64,000 nucleotides of DNA from Alistipes megaguti (GCF_900604385.1 NZ_LR027382.1:3146076-3210075), one strand, 5' to 3'; positions 43,128 to 50,853 are shown, counted from the first letter of the stretch. Notes: generated by a model not told the origin, from the letters alone. A program made the numbers and translations.

Positions 43128-43703
43128 GAGGGCCATGCGCACCACCTCCTCGACCGGTGCCGAGGGCGATTCGCGCACCACGGCCCGCACGGCCTTCTCG
43201 GCCACCCCGCGCGCAAAGCCCAGCATGACCAATGCCTCCAGCGCCTCGTCGACAACCCCTCCGTCGGGAGTCGCCGGCTGTGGGCCGTTGTCGTCGAAAC
43301 CCAGCGTCATGAGCTTGCCGCTCAACTCGACGATGATCTTCTGCGCCGTCTTGAGCCCCAGTCCCTTGACATTCTTCAGCAGGACGGCGTTCCCCGACGA
43401 GATGATCCCCTGCAGTTCGCGCGGCGAGTAGGTCGACAGGATCATCCGCGCCGTATTGCCACCCACACCCGAAACGCTGATCAGCAGCCGGAACAACTCA
43501 CGCTCGACCTTCGTCGAGAAACCGTAGAGCAGCTGCGCATCCTCGCGCACGACATAATGAACAAAAAGCTTCGCCTGTGCGGCATGCTCGATGGCCGTGT
43601 AGGTTTCGAGCGAAATGTGCAGGTAGTAGCCCACTCCGCCCACGTCGATCACGGCATAGGCCGGAGCAACCTCGGCTACCGTTCCCTGGATATATTCGTA
43701 CAT
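43116..43703 (-). CDS. ruvA: Holliday junction helicase subunit RuvA
   Basis: A 195-residue protein that binds Holliday junctions and loads RuvB. The OB fold (MYEYIQGTVAEVAPAYAVID), two helix-hairpin-helix motifs (LISVSGVGGNTARMIL near residue 73 and LKNVKGLGLKTAQKII near 108) and the C-terminal RuvB-binding helices are present. Length is normal. Confidence 0.96.
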   Translation of the reverse strand: MYEYIQGTVAEVAPAYAVIDVGGVGYYLHISLETYTAIEHAAQAKLFVHYVVREDAQLLYGFSTKVERELFRLLISVSGVGGNTARMILSTYSPRELQGIISSGNAVLLKNVKGLGLKTAQKIIVELSGKLMTLGFDDNGPQPATPDGGVVDEALEALVMLGFARGVAEKAVRAVVRESPSAPVEEVVRMALKRL

Positions 43704-43897
43704 GATCGTCTGCTATAAATTCCGCACGCAATCCGCGACTTACGGACATCCGGGCCAAAGTCGGGGCGCGTCCGTAAGACGGTCCCTGCCGCCGCTTCGA
43801 CGGACCCTCATCCCTGCGCAGAGCCGCATCCGGCAACAACGCCCGCCCGGGGTGCGATAAAATTGTCTTCCGGTAGGCAAAAGTAAAGATTTTTTTT

Positions 43898-43905
43898 TAC
43901 CTTTG
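43898..43905 (+). promoter_or_regulatory. -7 element for the OmpH-like gene
   Basis: TACCTTTG after a T run, 42 bases before the start. It matches the -7 consensus; no TTTG is at -33. Confidence 0.6.
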
Positions 43906-43947
43906 TGTTTCAAATGAAGAATATTTAACCAAACACTACGTAACAAG

Positions 43948-44535
43948 ATGAAAAAAACGCTATTCCCGGCATTGGCTGCGGCTCTTGTCCTCGCGGCCTG
44001 CGGTACGAAAACCGCGGAAAAGGCTGAGTCTGCAAGCGCAACGGTTGCTCAGGAGGTCGTCTCCAGCGACATCGCCTACATACAGGTTGAAGCCGTCCTG
44101 GCCCAGTGCGACCTCTATCAGAAGGAGGGTGTCGCCCTGCAGGAGAAGACCCAGAAGGCCCAGAAAAGCTGGGCCCAGCGCGAGCAGAGCCTCCAGGCCG
44201 AAGCCGCTCAGCTGCAGGAGAAGTTCGACAAGGGGCTGATCACCACCCGCGACGCACAGGCCCAGCAGGAGAGCATCCAGAAAAAGGTCGCTTCCTATCA
44301 GGCCAACGCCCAGAAAGAGGCCCAGTCGCTCGATGAGGAGAACTTCGTATTCACGAACCGCGCCCAGGACCTGCTCCACCGCGCCGTGAAGGAGATCAAC
44401 GCCGACGGCAAGTACAAACTCATTATCAACGCTTCGGCACTGATCGACGCCGACTCGACGCTCGACATCACCCCCGCCATTCTGGCCAAGGTCAACGAGC
44501 TCTACGCCGCCGATCAGAAAGACGCAAAAAAATAG
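43948..44535 (+). CDS. OmpH/Skp-family lipoprotein
   Basis: A 195-residue lipoprotein (LAACG, Cys18). Residues about 40-195 follow the OmpH/Skp pattern: a beta segment (IAYIQVEAVLAQCDLYQ), two long coiled-coil arms rich in Gln, Glu, Lys and Ala, and a returning KYKLIINASALIDADSTLDIT strand region. Skp chaperones hold outer-membrane proteins in the periplasm. Being lipid-anchored and Gln-rich, it is a variant of the soluble family. It has its own promoter and terminator. Confidence 0.87.
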   Translation: MKKTLFPALAAALVLAACGTKTAEKAESASATVAQEVVSSDIAYIQVEAVLAQCDLYQKEGVALQEKTQKAQKSWAQREQSLQAEAAQLQEKFDKGLITTRDAQAQQESIQKKVASYQANAQKEAQSLDEENFVFTNRAQDLLHRAVKEINADGKYKLIINASALIDADSTLDITPAILAKVNELYAADQKDAKK

Positions 44536-44561
44536 CCCGTCCGTGCGGAACAAAAAACCGG

Positions 44562-44592
44562 CTTCCACAACGAGTGGAAGTCGTTTTTTTTT
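44562..44592 (+). terminator. Terminator after the OmpH-like gene
   Basis: A 7-bp stem CTTCCAC/GTGGAAG with loop AACGA, then TCG and a run of ten T. It lies 27 bp after the stop. Confidence 0.88.
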
Positions 44593-44594
44593 CC

Positions 44595-44602
44595 TACATT
44601 TG
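44595..44602 (+). promoter_or_regulatory. -7 element for cdaA
   Basis: TACATTTG directly after the T run of the preceding terminator, 38 bases before cdaA. Confidence 0.6.
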
Positions 44603-44640
44603 CGCTGTCAACTCCGAAACCTGATTAAAGTCCGATTGCA

Positions 44641-45444
44641 ATGGGATTCGTTCCGTTCACCTTCATTGATCTGATAGACATCGTTCTGGTGGCCCTGATC
44701 ATGTACTGGATCTACCGCATGACCAAAGGCACCAATGCCCCCTATATCCTCTCGGGCATCATCGCCGTCTATCTGCTCTGGGTCGTCGTCCGCACCCTCA
44801 ACATGGAGCTTCTCTCCACGATCCTCGGACAACTGATCTCCGTGGGCGCCATCGCCCTGATCATCGTCTTCCAGCCCGAATTGCGACGCTTCCTGCAGAT
44901 GATCGGCATGCGGCAGAAACACTTTAACTTCATCACACGCATCTTCTCCTCGGGCGAAGACCCCGTACAGACGAACATCGCGCCCATCGTCACGGCGTGC
45001 CGCGAAATGGCACAGACCAAAACCGGAGCCCTGATCGTCATCGGACAGCAGAGCGACCTGCGGCTCATCGCCGAAGGCGGAATCGCCCTCGATGCCAAAG
45101 TTTCCACTCCGCTGCTGAAAAACATCTTCTTCAAGAACGCCCCGCTGCACGACGGCGCCGTGCTGATCGAAGGCGACCGCATCGTGGCGGCCAAGTGCAT
45201 CCTCCCCGTCACGCAGAGCGACGTTCCGAAGGAGTTCGGAACACGCCACCGTGCCGCTATCGGCATGAGCGAAATCTCGGATGCCATCATCATTGTCGTC
45301 TCCGAGGAGAGCGGCGAGATAGCCATCGCCCAGGGCGGTGAGATCCGTCAGCATCTCGATCCGACCCGTCTGCAGCAGACCCTGCAGCGCTATCTGAACA
45401 TCAACTCCCGCAAGCGTTCCAAAAACAACGAAGTTGCCGAATAA
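44641..45444 (+). CDS. cdaA: Diadenylate cyclase CdaA
   Basis: A 267-residue membrane enzyme that makes cyclic di-AMP from ATP. Three hydrophobic segments are at the N-terminus (residues about 8-85). The DAC domain follows, with the catalytic motifs HDGAVLIEGDRIVAAKCILP (DGA near residue 180) and GTRHRAAIGMSE (RHR near 202). Length is normal. It stands alone here, between its own promoter and terminator. Confidence 0.95.
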   Translation: MGFVPFTFIDLIDIVLVALIMYWIYRMTKGTNAPYILSGIIAVYLLWVVVRTLNMELLSTILGQLISVGAIALIIVFQPELRRFLQMIGMRQKHFNFITRIFSSGEDPVQTNIAPIVTACREMAQTKTGALIVIGQQSDLRLIAEGGIALDAKVSTPLLKNIFFKNAPLHDGAVLIEGDRIVAAKCILPVTQSDVPKEFGTRHRAAIGMSEISDAIIIVVSEESGEIAIAQGGEIRQHLDPTRLQQTLQRYLNINSRKRSKNNEVAE

Positions 45445-45446
45445 CC

Positions 45447-45467
45447 CCGGTCTAAGAGACCGGTTTT
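45447..45467 (+). terminator. Terminator-like hairpin after cdaA
   Basis: A perfect 7-bp stem CCGGTCT-AAG-AGACCGG, then TTTTA, two bases after the stop codon. It is also the hairpin of the first repeat copy at this locus. Confidence 0.8.
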
Positions 45468-45585
45468 AGGGGCGGCCATACCCCTCTACGGCTCAGTAAC
45501 AAATCACCGCTCCCGACCCAAGAGACCGGTTTCAGGGGCGGCCAGGCCTCTTCTCGCCCCCGGTCACAAACCTCCGCCAATCACT
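45447..45585 (+). repeat. Two tandem copies of the intergenic repeat family
   Basis: Two units 66 bp apart (AAGAGACCGG at 45454 and 45520) share TTTTAGGGGCGGCC or TTTCAGGGGCGGCC, then about 30 variable bases and a CRCCGCTCCC- or CTCCGCC-like end. The layout is the same as in the block upstream of dnaK. Confidence 0.8.
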
Positions 45586-46075
45586 CCGGAAGCCGGCTGA
45601 TCTCGGCGAATGTCGCATGCACGTACGCCGCCAACTCCTTCGGCGCCACACGCAGTTGAAGCCCCCGGACCCCCGCACTGACATAAATAAACGGAAGCGT
45701 CTCGGCCGACGTATGGATGTAGGTCGGGAAGGCCTTCTTCATCCCGATCGGCGAACATCCGCCCCGGATATAACCCGTCACCGGAAGCAGCTCCTTCATC
45801 GGAATCAGATCCACCTTCTTATTGCCCGAAACCCGCGCGGCAGCCTTCAGGTCCACCTCGTGGTCGCCCGGAACCACACAGACAAAATAACCCGTACGGT
45901 CACCCTTCAAAACCAGCGTCTTGAAGACCGTCGAAATATCCTCGCCCAACTGCGCAGCCACGTGCGTGGCGGCCAGATCCGTCTCGTCAACCTCGTAGGG
46001 AACCAACTCGTAGGCTATCTTCGCGCGGTCGAGCAGCCGTGCCGCATTCGTCTTTTCAATTTTGCCGTGTGCCAT
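45581..46075 (-). CDS. ybaK: Cys-tRNA(Pro)/aminoacyl-tRNA deacylase, YbaK/EbsC family
   Basis: A 164-residue cytoplasmic protein that removes wrongly attached amino acids from tRNA. Family segments are TNAARLLDRAKIAYEL, HVAAQLGEDISTVFKTLVLKG (catalytic Lys region), VSGNKKVDLIPMKEL, GYIRGGCSPIGMKKAFP and the late FIYVSAGVRGLQL. All conserved loops are present. Confidence 0.93.
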   Translation of the reverse strand: MAHGKIEKTNAARLLDRAKIAYELVPYEVDETDLAATHVAAQLGEDISTVFKTLVLKGDRTGYFVCVVPGDHEVDLKAAARVSGNKKVDLIPMKELLPVTGYIRGGCSPIGMKKAFPTYIHTSAETLPFIYVSAGVRGLQLRVAPKELAAYVHATFAEISRLPE

Positions 46076-46105
46076 AAACTGTCATCATTTTCAACCGTTT
46101 TGCCG

Positions 46106-46113
46106 CAAAGGTA
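46106..46113 (-). promoter_or_regulatory. -7 element for ybaK
   Basis: TACCTTTG on the minus strand, 31 bases before the start; divergent from the promoter of the DUF5686 remnant. Confidence 0.6.
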
Positions 46114-46144
46114 GTTTATTTTCTGCGATTCTGAACTTTTTTCT

Positions 46145-46152
46145 TACATTTG
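46145..46152 (+). promoter_or_regulatory. -7 element for the DUF5686 remnant
   Basis: TACATTTG, with TTTC about 21 bp upstream, one base off the -33 consensus. It ends 18 bases before the ATG. Confidence 0.6.
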
Positions 46153-46170
46153 CCCGCATATGTACGGAGA

Positions 46171-46815
46171 ATGATTTTCGGGTTGCTGTCCGCCCTGCTC
46201 GGAACTGCCGGCGCCCATGCCCAAATGATCCGGGTACGCGGACGTGTGACAGACTCCAACGGCGAGCCGTTGGCTTTTGTGAGTGTGGTATTCCCCGGTA
46301 CGACCGTCGGGATTACGACCGATGAACAGGGCTTCTATTCGCTCGAGACGCACGACCCGGTCATCCGAAACCGCGCGCGCAACGACCCCGACCGCCACGA
46401 TACGTATCACTGCCGGACCCACACGAAAATGGAGCTCGATCTGACGAATATCCGGCCCGGGTTCCGCAACCGACGCATGCAGCGCAACTTCGGATTCATC
46501 TTCAACTACATGGACACCTCGGCCCTGACCGGTCAGGCCTATCTCCCGGCCATGATCTCCGAATCGACGGCCGACCTCTACCGCAGCCGTTCGCCGGAGT
46601 TCAAACGCGAGGTGATCCACGCCAGCCGCGTCTCGGACGTCGACAACTACATCGTGCTCTTCAACGCCCGCTTCGCCAGCCCGCTTTCGGCCAGCGGCCG
46701 CAGCATCGGATTCGCGACAGGAGAGCACCGCACGGAGACAAAAAATTCCCGGTCGGCGTGTTTTCCCGCCCGTCTTTTCGTATCTTTGCCCTCCGAAAAC
46801 GAACTGCAATCATGA
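46171..46815 (+). pseudogene. DUF5686/carboxypeptidase-regulatory outer-membrane protein remnant
   Basis: The frame encodes 214 residues: a signal peptide, a carboxypeptidase-D-like domain (VRGRVTDSNGEPLAFVSVVF), then DTYHCRTHTKMELDLTNI and RRMQRNFGFIFNYMDTSALTG, which I recognise from the roughly 830-residue DUF5686 family. About 60 residues between these parts and the whole C-terminal barrel are missing. The end is unrelated sequence that runs into the promoter of the next gene. It looks like an internally deleted, truncated copy that still keeps a promoter. Confidence 0.72.
46781..46788 (+). promoter_or_regulatory. -7 element for the HAD hydrolase
   Basis: TATCTTTG, a perfect -7 box 23 bases before the start. 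It lies inside the tail of the upstream broken gene. Confidence 0.6.
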
Positions 46816-47471
46816 AAAAAGCCGCTTTATTCGATATGGACGGCACGCTGGTGGACAACACACTGGCTCATGTCCGCGCCTTCGAGGTCTTCTGCGCCCG
46901 CTACGGCGTCGAGGGCTGGCAGCAGCGCCTCAGCCAGGCCTACGGCATGGGAAACGACGACATCATGCGTCTGATCCTGCCCGAGGAGCTGATCCGCCAG
47001 AAGGGCGTCAAGGCCCTCGGAGACGAGAAGGAGGCCATCTACCGTGAGATCTACGCCCCGGAGATCCACCCCGTCGAGGGGTTGCGTCAGCTGCTCGAAC
47101 GACTCAACGGGGCCGGCATCCGCTGCGCCGTCGGGTCGTCGGGCTGCCGCGCCAACGTCGACTTCGTGCTCGAAAAGTGCCGGATCGGACAATGGTTCGA
47201 AGCCCGCATCTCGGGCGACGCGGTGACGCATTGCAAACCCGATCCGGAGATCTATCTCAAGGCTGCGGCGGCCGTCGGGTGCGATCCGGCCGACTGTGTG
47301 GTCTTCGAGGATGCCAAGGCCGGCATCGAGTCGGCCCGCCGGGCCGGCGCCGGGCGCATCGTGGCGCTGGCCACCACCCTGCCGCGCGAGGTACTCGAGC
47401 GTGAAACCAGCGCCGATCTGGTGATCGACACCTTCGCCGATCTGACCGACCTCGACGCGCTGCTGGCCTGA
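46812..47471 (+). CDS. HAD-superfamily hydrolase, beta-phosphoglucomutase/phosphatase-like
   Basis: A 219-residue HAD enzyme. Motif I FDMDGTLVDN has the nucleophile Asp8 and acid Asp10; motif II is VGSSG near residue 107; Lys is in THCKPDPEIY near 143; and motif IV is VVFEDAKAGIESA near 164. The helical cap lies between motifs I and II. The pattern fits beta-phosphoglucomutase or sugar-phosphate phosphatase, but substrate is not readable. Confidence 0.9.
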   Translation: MKKAALFDMDGTLVDNTLAHVRAFEVFCARYGVEGWQQRLSQAYGMGNDDIMRLILPEELIRQKGVKALGDEKEAIYREIYAPEIHPVEGLRQLLERLNGAGIRCAVGSSGCRANVDFVLEKCRIGQWFEARISGDAVTHCKPDPEIYLKAAAAVGCDPADCVVFEDAKAGIESARRAGAGRIVALATTLPREVLERETSADLVIDTFADLTDLDALLA

Positions 47472-47575
47472 TCCGTCCCCGGGTCGTTCTGTGGATCCGG
47501 TGCTTATGGCGGCCCGCTGACCGGGCCCTTCTCCGGGCTCAAAGCCTCACCGACACCTCCCTGCCGAAGAGCGAA

Positions 47576-47609
47576 AAAACGCACATTCCTGTCGGGAAAT
47601 GTGCGTTTT
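47576..47609. terminator. Bidirectional terminator between HAD and DMT genes
   Basis: A 12-bp perfect stem AAAACGCACATT with its complement and a loop of about ten bases, flanked by A and T runs on either side. Confidence 0.82.
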
Positions 47610-47644
47610 CGCCTGCAAAAGAGTCACATTTGCGAAAAATTCGC

Positions 47645-47652
47645 TAATTTTG
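47645..47652 (+). promoter_or_regulatory. -7 element for the DMT-type gene
   Basis: TAATTTTG, matching TAnnTTTG, 18-24 bases before the two possible ATG starts. Confidence 0.5.
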
Positions 47653-47670
47653 CACCGCTTTTAAAAACAG

Positions 47671-48042
47671 ATGCTTATGTTCCGTGGACTTGCCACCGTC
47701 GCGTTGCTCGTCATCTCCAACGCCTTCATGACGCTGGCCTGGTACGGGCAGATCGCCTTCAAATCACGTCTCGAACGCTTCAGTCTCATGCTGGTCATCC
47801 TCATGAGCTGGGGCGTCGCCCTCTTCGAATACTGTTTCCAGGTGCCGGCCAACCGCATCGGCTCGGCCGAATTCGGAGGACCCTTCTCGATCTGGGAACT
47901 GAAGGTCATTCAGGAGGTCGTCTCGCTCTCGGTCTTCACCATCTTCGCGCTGGTCTTCATGAAGTCCGACACGCTGCGCTGGAACCATCTGGCCGGGTTC
48001 CTCTGCATCATTCTGGCCGTCTACTTCATCTTCCGCAAATAG
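47671..48042 (+). CDS. DMT-type small membrane protein (DUF486 family)
   Basis: A 123-residue protein of four membrane helices that matches the DUF486 family. The segments NAFMTLAWYG, LMLVILMSWGVALFEYCFQVPANRIG and WELKVIQEVVSLSVF are typical. Transport activity is presumed from its similarity to drug/metabolite transporters but not shown. A second ATG two codons later is possible. A run of nine G begins five bases after the stop. Confidence 0.87.
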   Translation: MLMFRGLATVALLVISNAFMTLAWYGQIAFKSRLERFSLMLVILMSWGVALFEYCFQVPANRIGSAEFGGPFSIWELKVIQEVVSLSVFTIFALVFMKSDTLRWNHLAGFLCIILAVYFIFRK

Positions 48043-48072
48043 TCGTCGGGGGGGGGCCGGACGGCCGACCCC

Positions 48073-49140
48073 CTACCGAATCGCGATCCGTTCGACGGGC
48101 TGCGTCTGAGTGCGGTCCAACGGGTGGACCTGGTAGCTCACCCGCGCAAAGTCGATCTGCGAGAGGTCGATGCAGCGGATCGTATTGTTGTAGGCCGTCT
48201 TGTAGTAGACCACACGGTGGGTCAGGTCGATGGCCGAGGTCCACTGCGTGGCGCTCGGAATGTCGGGACACTTGCCGGCCGGGTGCTCCAGACCGATCGG
48301 CACGTCAAAGTTGTTCAGCAGGTGGAAACACTCCTGCACCGTGGCGAAGGCCGTGGCACGCACGGGGGCCGTGGCACGGAAAAAGGCCGCACGTACGAAA
48401 CGCGACGGCGGCGTATCGTCACCCGGAAGCCCCAGAAATCCGGCCGTGGCCCCGAAGGCCCGAAGCGTCTTCTCACCAATCTTGCAGGGTTCGACATCGC
48501 CCGGACGCAGATTGACGTAGTTGTTCAGATTGGTCACCTGCCACTCGAAGCCCGGGGCGTTGGTCAGCACCCCCACCTCATTCTCGTAGAAGTGCGGCAC
48601 GCCGCCGACGATCTCCAGCACCACCTGGCGGCCCAACGGCTCGCCGATGCGCCAGTGCACGACGGCATTGGCCTCGAGCCCCACGATGCGCACCCCGCCG
48701 ATCGCGGCCTTCACCTCGTCGATGGTCGAAAACTGCGTCAGAATCCACTGCGTCACCTCCAGATCAACCAGCGTGCGGGCGCTCTGTGCCGGTTGATAGG
48801 TCTCGTAACTGCCGTACTGCGGGAAGAAGAAGAGCCCGGCCGAAAGTCCCGTCTCGTTGATCCCCTCGGCGATAAACTGCTTCTCGACAACGGCCAGCCC
48901 CACAACCCCGTAGCGTGCCTTGAAGGAGAGCCCCGTCTGGCCATCGGGCGTGAGCGACTGCAGCCGTTCGCCGCGCGGAATGACGACATACATGCTCTCC
49001 AGGGCGCTGTTGCCCCACTCAATCGTCCGCGACTGGATGTAGCTGCCGTCGGCCGCCGTGAGCGAGATTCCCGTACAGGCCAACGCCTCGAAGGCGCCGC
49101 CAATGGCCGCAAGGGCCAATAACAGATGTTTTGCTTTCAT
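48073..49140 (-). CDS. Choloylglycine hydrolase family (bile-salt/penicillin V amidase-like)
   Basis: A 355-residue exported Ntn hydrolase. The signal peptide ends in EALA so that Cys of CTGISLTAADG becomes the N-terminal nucleophile (Cys22). Family features are SRTIEWG (Arg near residue 37), ALFFFP-type AGLFFFPQYGSY, LTNAPGFEWQVTNLNNY (Asn near 200) and the late Arg region. Members deconjugate bile salts or cleave penicillin V and N-acyl homoserine lactones; the sequence does not tell which. The start at 49140 has an AAAAGAG ribosome site. Confidence 0.9.
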   Translation of the reverse strand: MKAKHLLLALAAIGGAFEALACTGISLTAADGSYIQSRTIEWGNSALESMYVVIPRGERLQSLTPDGQTGLSFKARYGVVGLAVVEKQFIAEGINETGLSAGLFFFPQYGSYETYQPAQSARTLVDLEVTQWILTQFSTIDEVKAAIGGVRIVGLEANAVVHWRIGEPLGRQVVLEIVGGVPHFYENEVGVLTNAPGFEWQVTNLNNYVNLRPGDVEPCKIGEKTLRAFGATAGFLGLPGDDTPPSRFVRAAFFRATAPVRATAFATVQECFHLLNNFDVPIGLEHPAGKCPDIPSATQWTSAIDLTHRVVYYKTAYNNTIRCIDLSQIDFARVSYQVHPLDRTQTQPVERIAIR

Positions 49141-49349
49141 CTCTTTTCCGATTTTGATGTGCTTGATCGGGTGAACCTTCCACGGGTCGGATACGCCCCG
49201 GGGCCGGATCCCGAAGTCCGGCTGCAAAAACCGAACCGCGAAAAGAACCTCACGGCCGAATCGTTTCCCGAAATTTTTACTAAATTCGCCTCGTCAAGCA
49301 TAACCCGGAGATACGGAGCCCGGCTCCGATCTCCATAAAACGATACGAT

Positions 49350-49625
49350 ATGATCCGTTTGAATGTTTTTATCCGCACGACGGAGAGCAACCGTGACGAA
49401 CTGGTCCGCACGGCCCGCGAACTGGTCACCGCTTCGCTCAAGGATGAAGGATGCGTCGCATACGACCTCTTCGAAAGCGCGACGCGCCGCGATGTGTTGA
49501 TGATCTGCGAGACGTGGAGCGACGCCAAGGCGCTGTCGGCCCACGAACGTTCGTCACACTTCACGACCCTCGTTCCGCGCATGGAGCAACTCGGTGAACT
49601 GAAGCTCGAAAAGTTCGTCTTCTGA
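49350..49625 (+). CDS. Antibiotic biosynthesis monooxygenase-fold (YgiN-like) protein
   Basis: A 91-residue ferredoxin-like dimer protein. Family residues are GCVAYDLFES near residue 35, VLMICETWSD near 50 and LSAHERSSHFTTLVP near 62, with the His that often lines the active site. YgiN-type members act on quinols; the substrate here is unknown. A strong terminator follows. Confidence 0.88.
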   Translation: MIRLNVFIRTTESNRDELVRTARELVTASLKDEGCVAYDLFESATRRDVLMICETWSDAKALSAHERSSHFTTLVPRMEQLGELKLEKFVF

Positions 49626-49653
49626 TCGCCGGCAGACTCTGCGCCGCCGAGAT

Positions 49654-49686
49654 GCCCGTCCGAGCCAATGCCCGGACGGGCTTTTT
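49654..49686 (+). terminator. Terminator after the monooxygenase gene
   Basis: A 9-bp perfect stem GCCCGTCCG/CGGACGGGC and then five T, 29 bp after the stop. Confidence 0.9.
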
Positions 49687-49783
49687 CGTGGCTTCGGGTT
49701 TTCCGGATCTCCCGGGACGCCCCGGAGGGTTTCCGGCCCGCCCGGAGTCCGCGGGAAAAGGCGGTTCCCGGCAGCTCAGATTC

Positions 49784-49808
49784 GCTCCGGAACTCCCGGT
49801 TCCGGAGC
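49784..49808. other. Hairpin downstream of the SOD-rubredoxin gene
   Basis: A perfect 10-bp stem GCTCCGGAAC/GTTCCGGAGC with loop TCCCG, starting 19 bases past the stop of the minus-strand gene. No T run follows on that strand, so it is a weak or factor-dependent terminator at best. Confidence 0.5.
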
Positions 49809-49826
49809 GGAACCGGCAGACATCCG

Positions 49827-50564
49827 TTACTCCTCGACGGGACGGAATGCCTCCTTGTAGAGTCCGCACACGGGGCAGGTCCAGTCGTCGGGAATCTCCT
49901 CGAACGGCGTACCGGGGGCGATGCCCGTCTCGGGATCACCCTTCGCGGGATCGTAGACGTAGTCACACGCCGTGCAGCGATAACGGCGAGGTACGGCCCG
50001 GTCGGCCACCTGCTTCCAGTCGATCAGTTCCCAGAAGGCCTTCAGAAAGTCGGCCCGTCGGTTGCGCCAGTCGATGTAGTAGGCGTGCTCCCAGACGTCG
50101 ACCGTCATCACCGGGCGCAGCCCGTCACGCAGCGGATTGCCGGCATTCGACATCGCCACGATCGAGAGGTGTCCCGCACGGTCGGCCGCCAGCCACACCC
50201 AGCCCGAGCCGAACAGCCCCAGAGCCGCCCGGGTGAACTGCTCGCGGAAGGCCTCGACCGAACCGAATTCGGCCGTGAGTTTGGCAGCCAGTTTCGCGGG
50301 TACGGGACCCTGTTCGGGGGTCAGCTGGCGGAAGAAGAAGGTATGGTTCCAGGTCTGGGCGGCGTTGTTGAAGATCGCCCCGTCGGCCTTGCGGATGATC
50401 TCCTCGAGAGGCATCTCCTCGTAGGGAGTGCCGGGAATCAGGGCGTTGAGATTGTCGACGTAGGTCTGCAGGTGTTTGCCGTAGTGATAGTCGAGTGTTT
50501 CGCGGCTCATCTTCGGAGCAAGGGCCTCCGGTGCATACGGAAGCGCAGGCATTGCATGTTTCAT
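49827..50564 (-). CDS. Iron-type superoxide dismutase fused to rubredoxin
   Basis: A 245-residue two-domain protein. Residues 1-190 are a full Fe/Mn superoxide dismutase: the metal ligands His in LDYHYGKHLQ, His in NNAAQTWNHTFFF and Asp plus His in DVWEHAYYIDW. The Gln in NNAAQTWNH favours iron or a cambialistic metal. Residues 194-245 are a complete rubredoxin with Cys197, Cys200, Cys230 and Cys233 (YRCTACDYVYDP and WTCPVCGLYK). Both domains look functional. The rubredoxin could shuttle electrons to or from the SOD site, an inference. I know of no common example of this fusion. An inverted repeat lies just upstream. Confidence 0.93.
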   Translation of the reverse strand: MKHAMPALPYAPEALAPKMSRETLDYHYGKHLQTYVDNLNALIPGTPYEEMPLEEIIRKADGAIFNNAAQTWNHTFFFRQLTPEQGPVPAKLAAKLTAEFGSVEAFREQFTRAALGLFGSGWVWLAADRAGHLSIVAMSNAGNPLRDGLRPVMTVDVWEHAYYIDWRNRRADFLKAFWELIDWKQVADRAVPRRYRCTACDYVYDPAKGDPETGIAPGTPFEEIPDDWTCPVCGLYKEAFRPVEE

Positions 50565-50590
50565 GGCAGTTCGTTTTTTTATTGAATGAA

Positions 50591-50626
50591 CAAGACGTGT
50601 CGCAGAACTCTCCGCAACACGTCTTG
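50591..50626. promoter_or_regulatory. Inverted repeat upstream of the SOD-rubredoxin gene
   Basis: CAAGACGTGT and ACACGTCTTG form a perfect 10-bp inverted repeat with a 16-base centre, 27-62 bases before the start. The site and symmetry suggest an operator or leader hairpin for stress control. On the minus strand TATCTTCA just outside it resembles a weak -7 box. Confidence 0.55.
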
Positions 50627-50689
50627 AAGATAGCAAAAATCCCGCACGTTGGTATCATGACGACCGAAAAAATCATGTTTCGGCCCTTA

Positions 50690-50830
50690 CCCCCCCCCGG
50701 GACCGACCCGAGACTGACCCGGGTCCGATTTGCGACCGGCCCGGGACCGACCCTATCAAAACCCAAGACCAGCCAGCCCGATTCCGGCCCGGGATCGACC
50801 TACGACCGACCCGATTCCACCGCGCCGCGT
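50690..50830. repeat. GC-rich degenerate microrepeats with a C9 run
   Basis: After nine C, variants of GGGACCGACCC/GACCGACCCG recur about six times with short spacers. It separates the SOD-rubredoxin gene from the end of the barrel gene. I see no gene in it. Confidence 0.6.
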
Positions 50831-50853
50831 GCGGACCAGGCCGGTTCGCCGGA

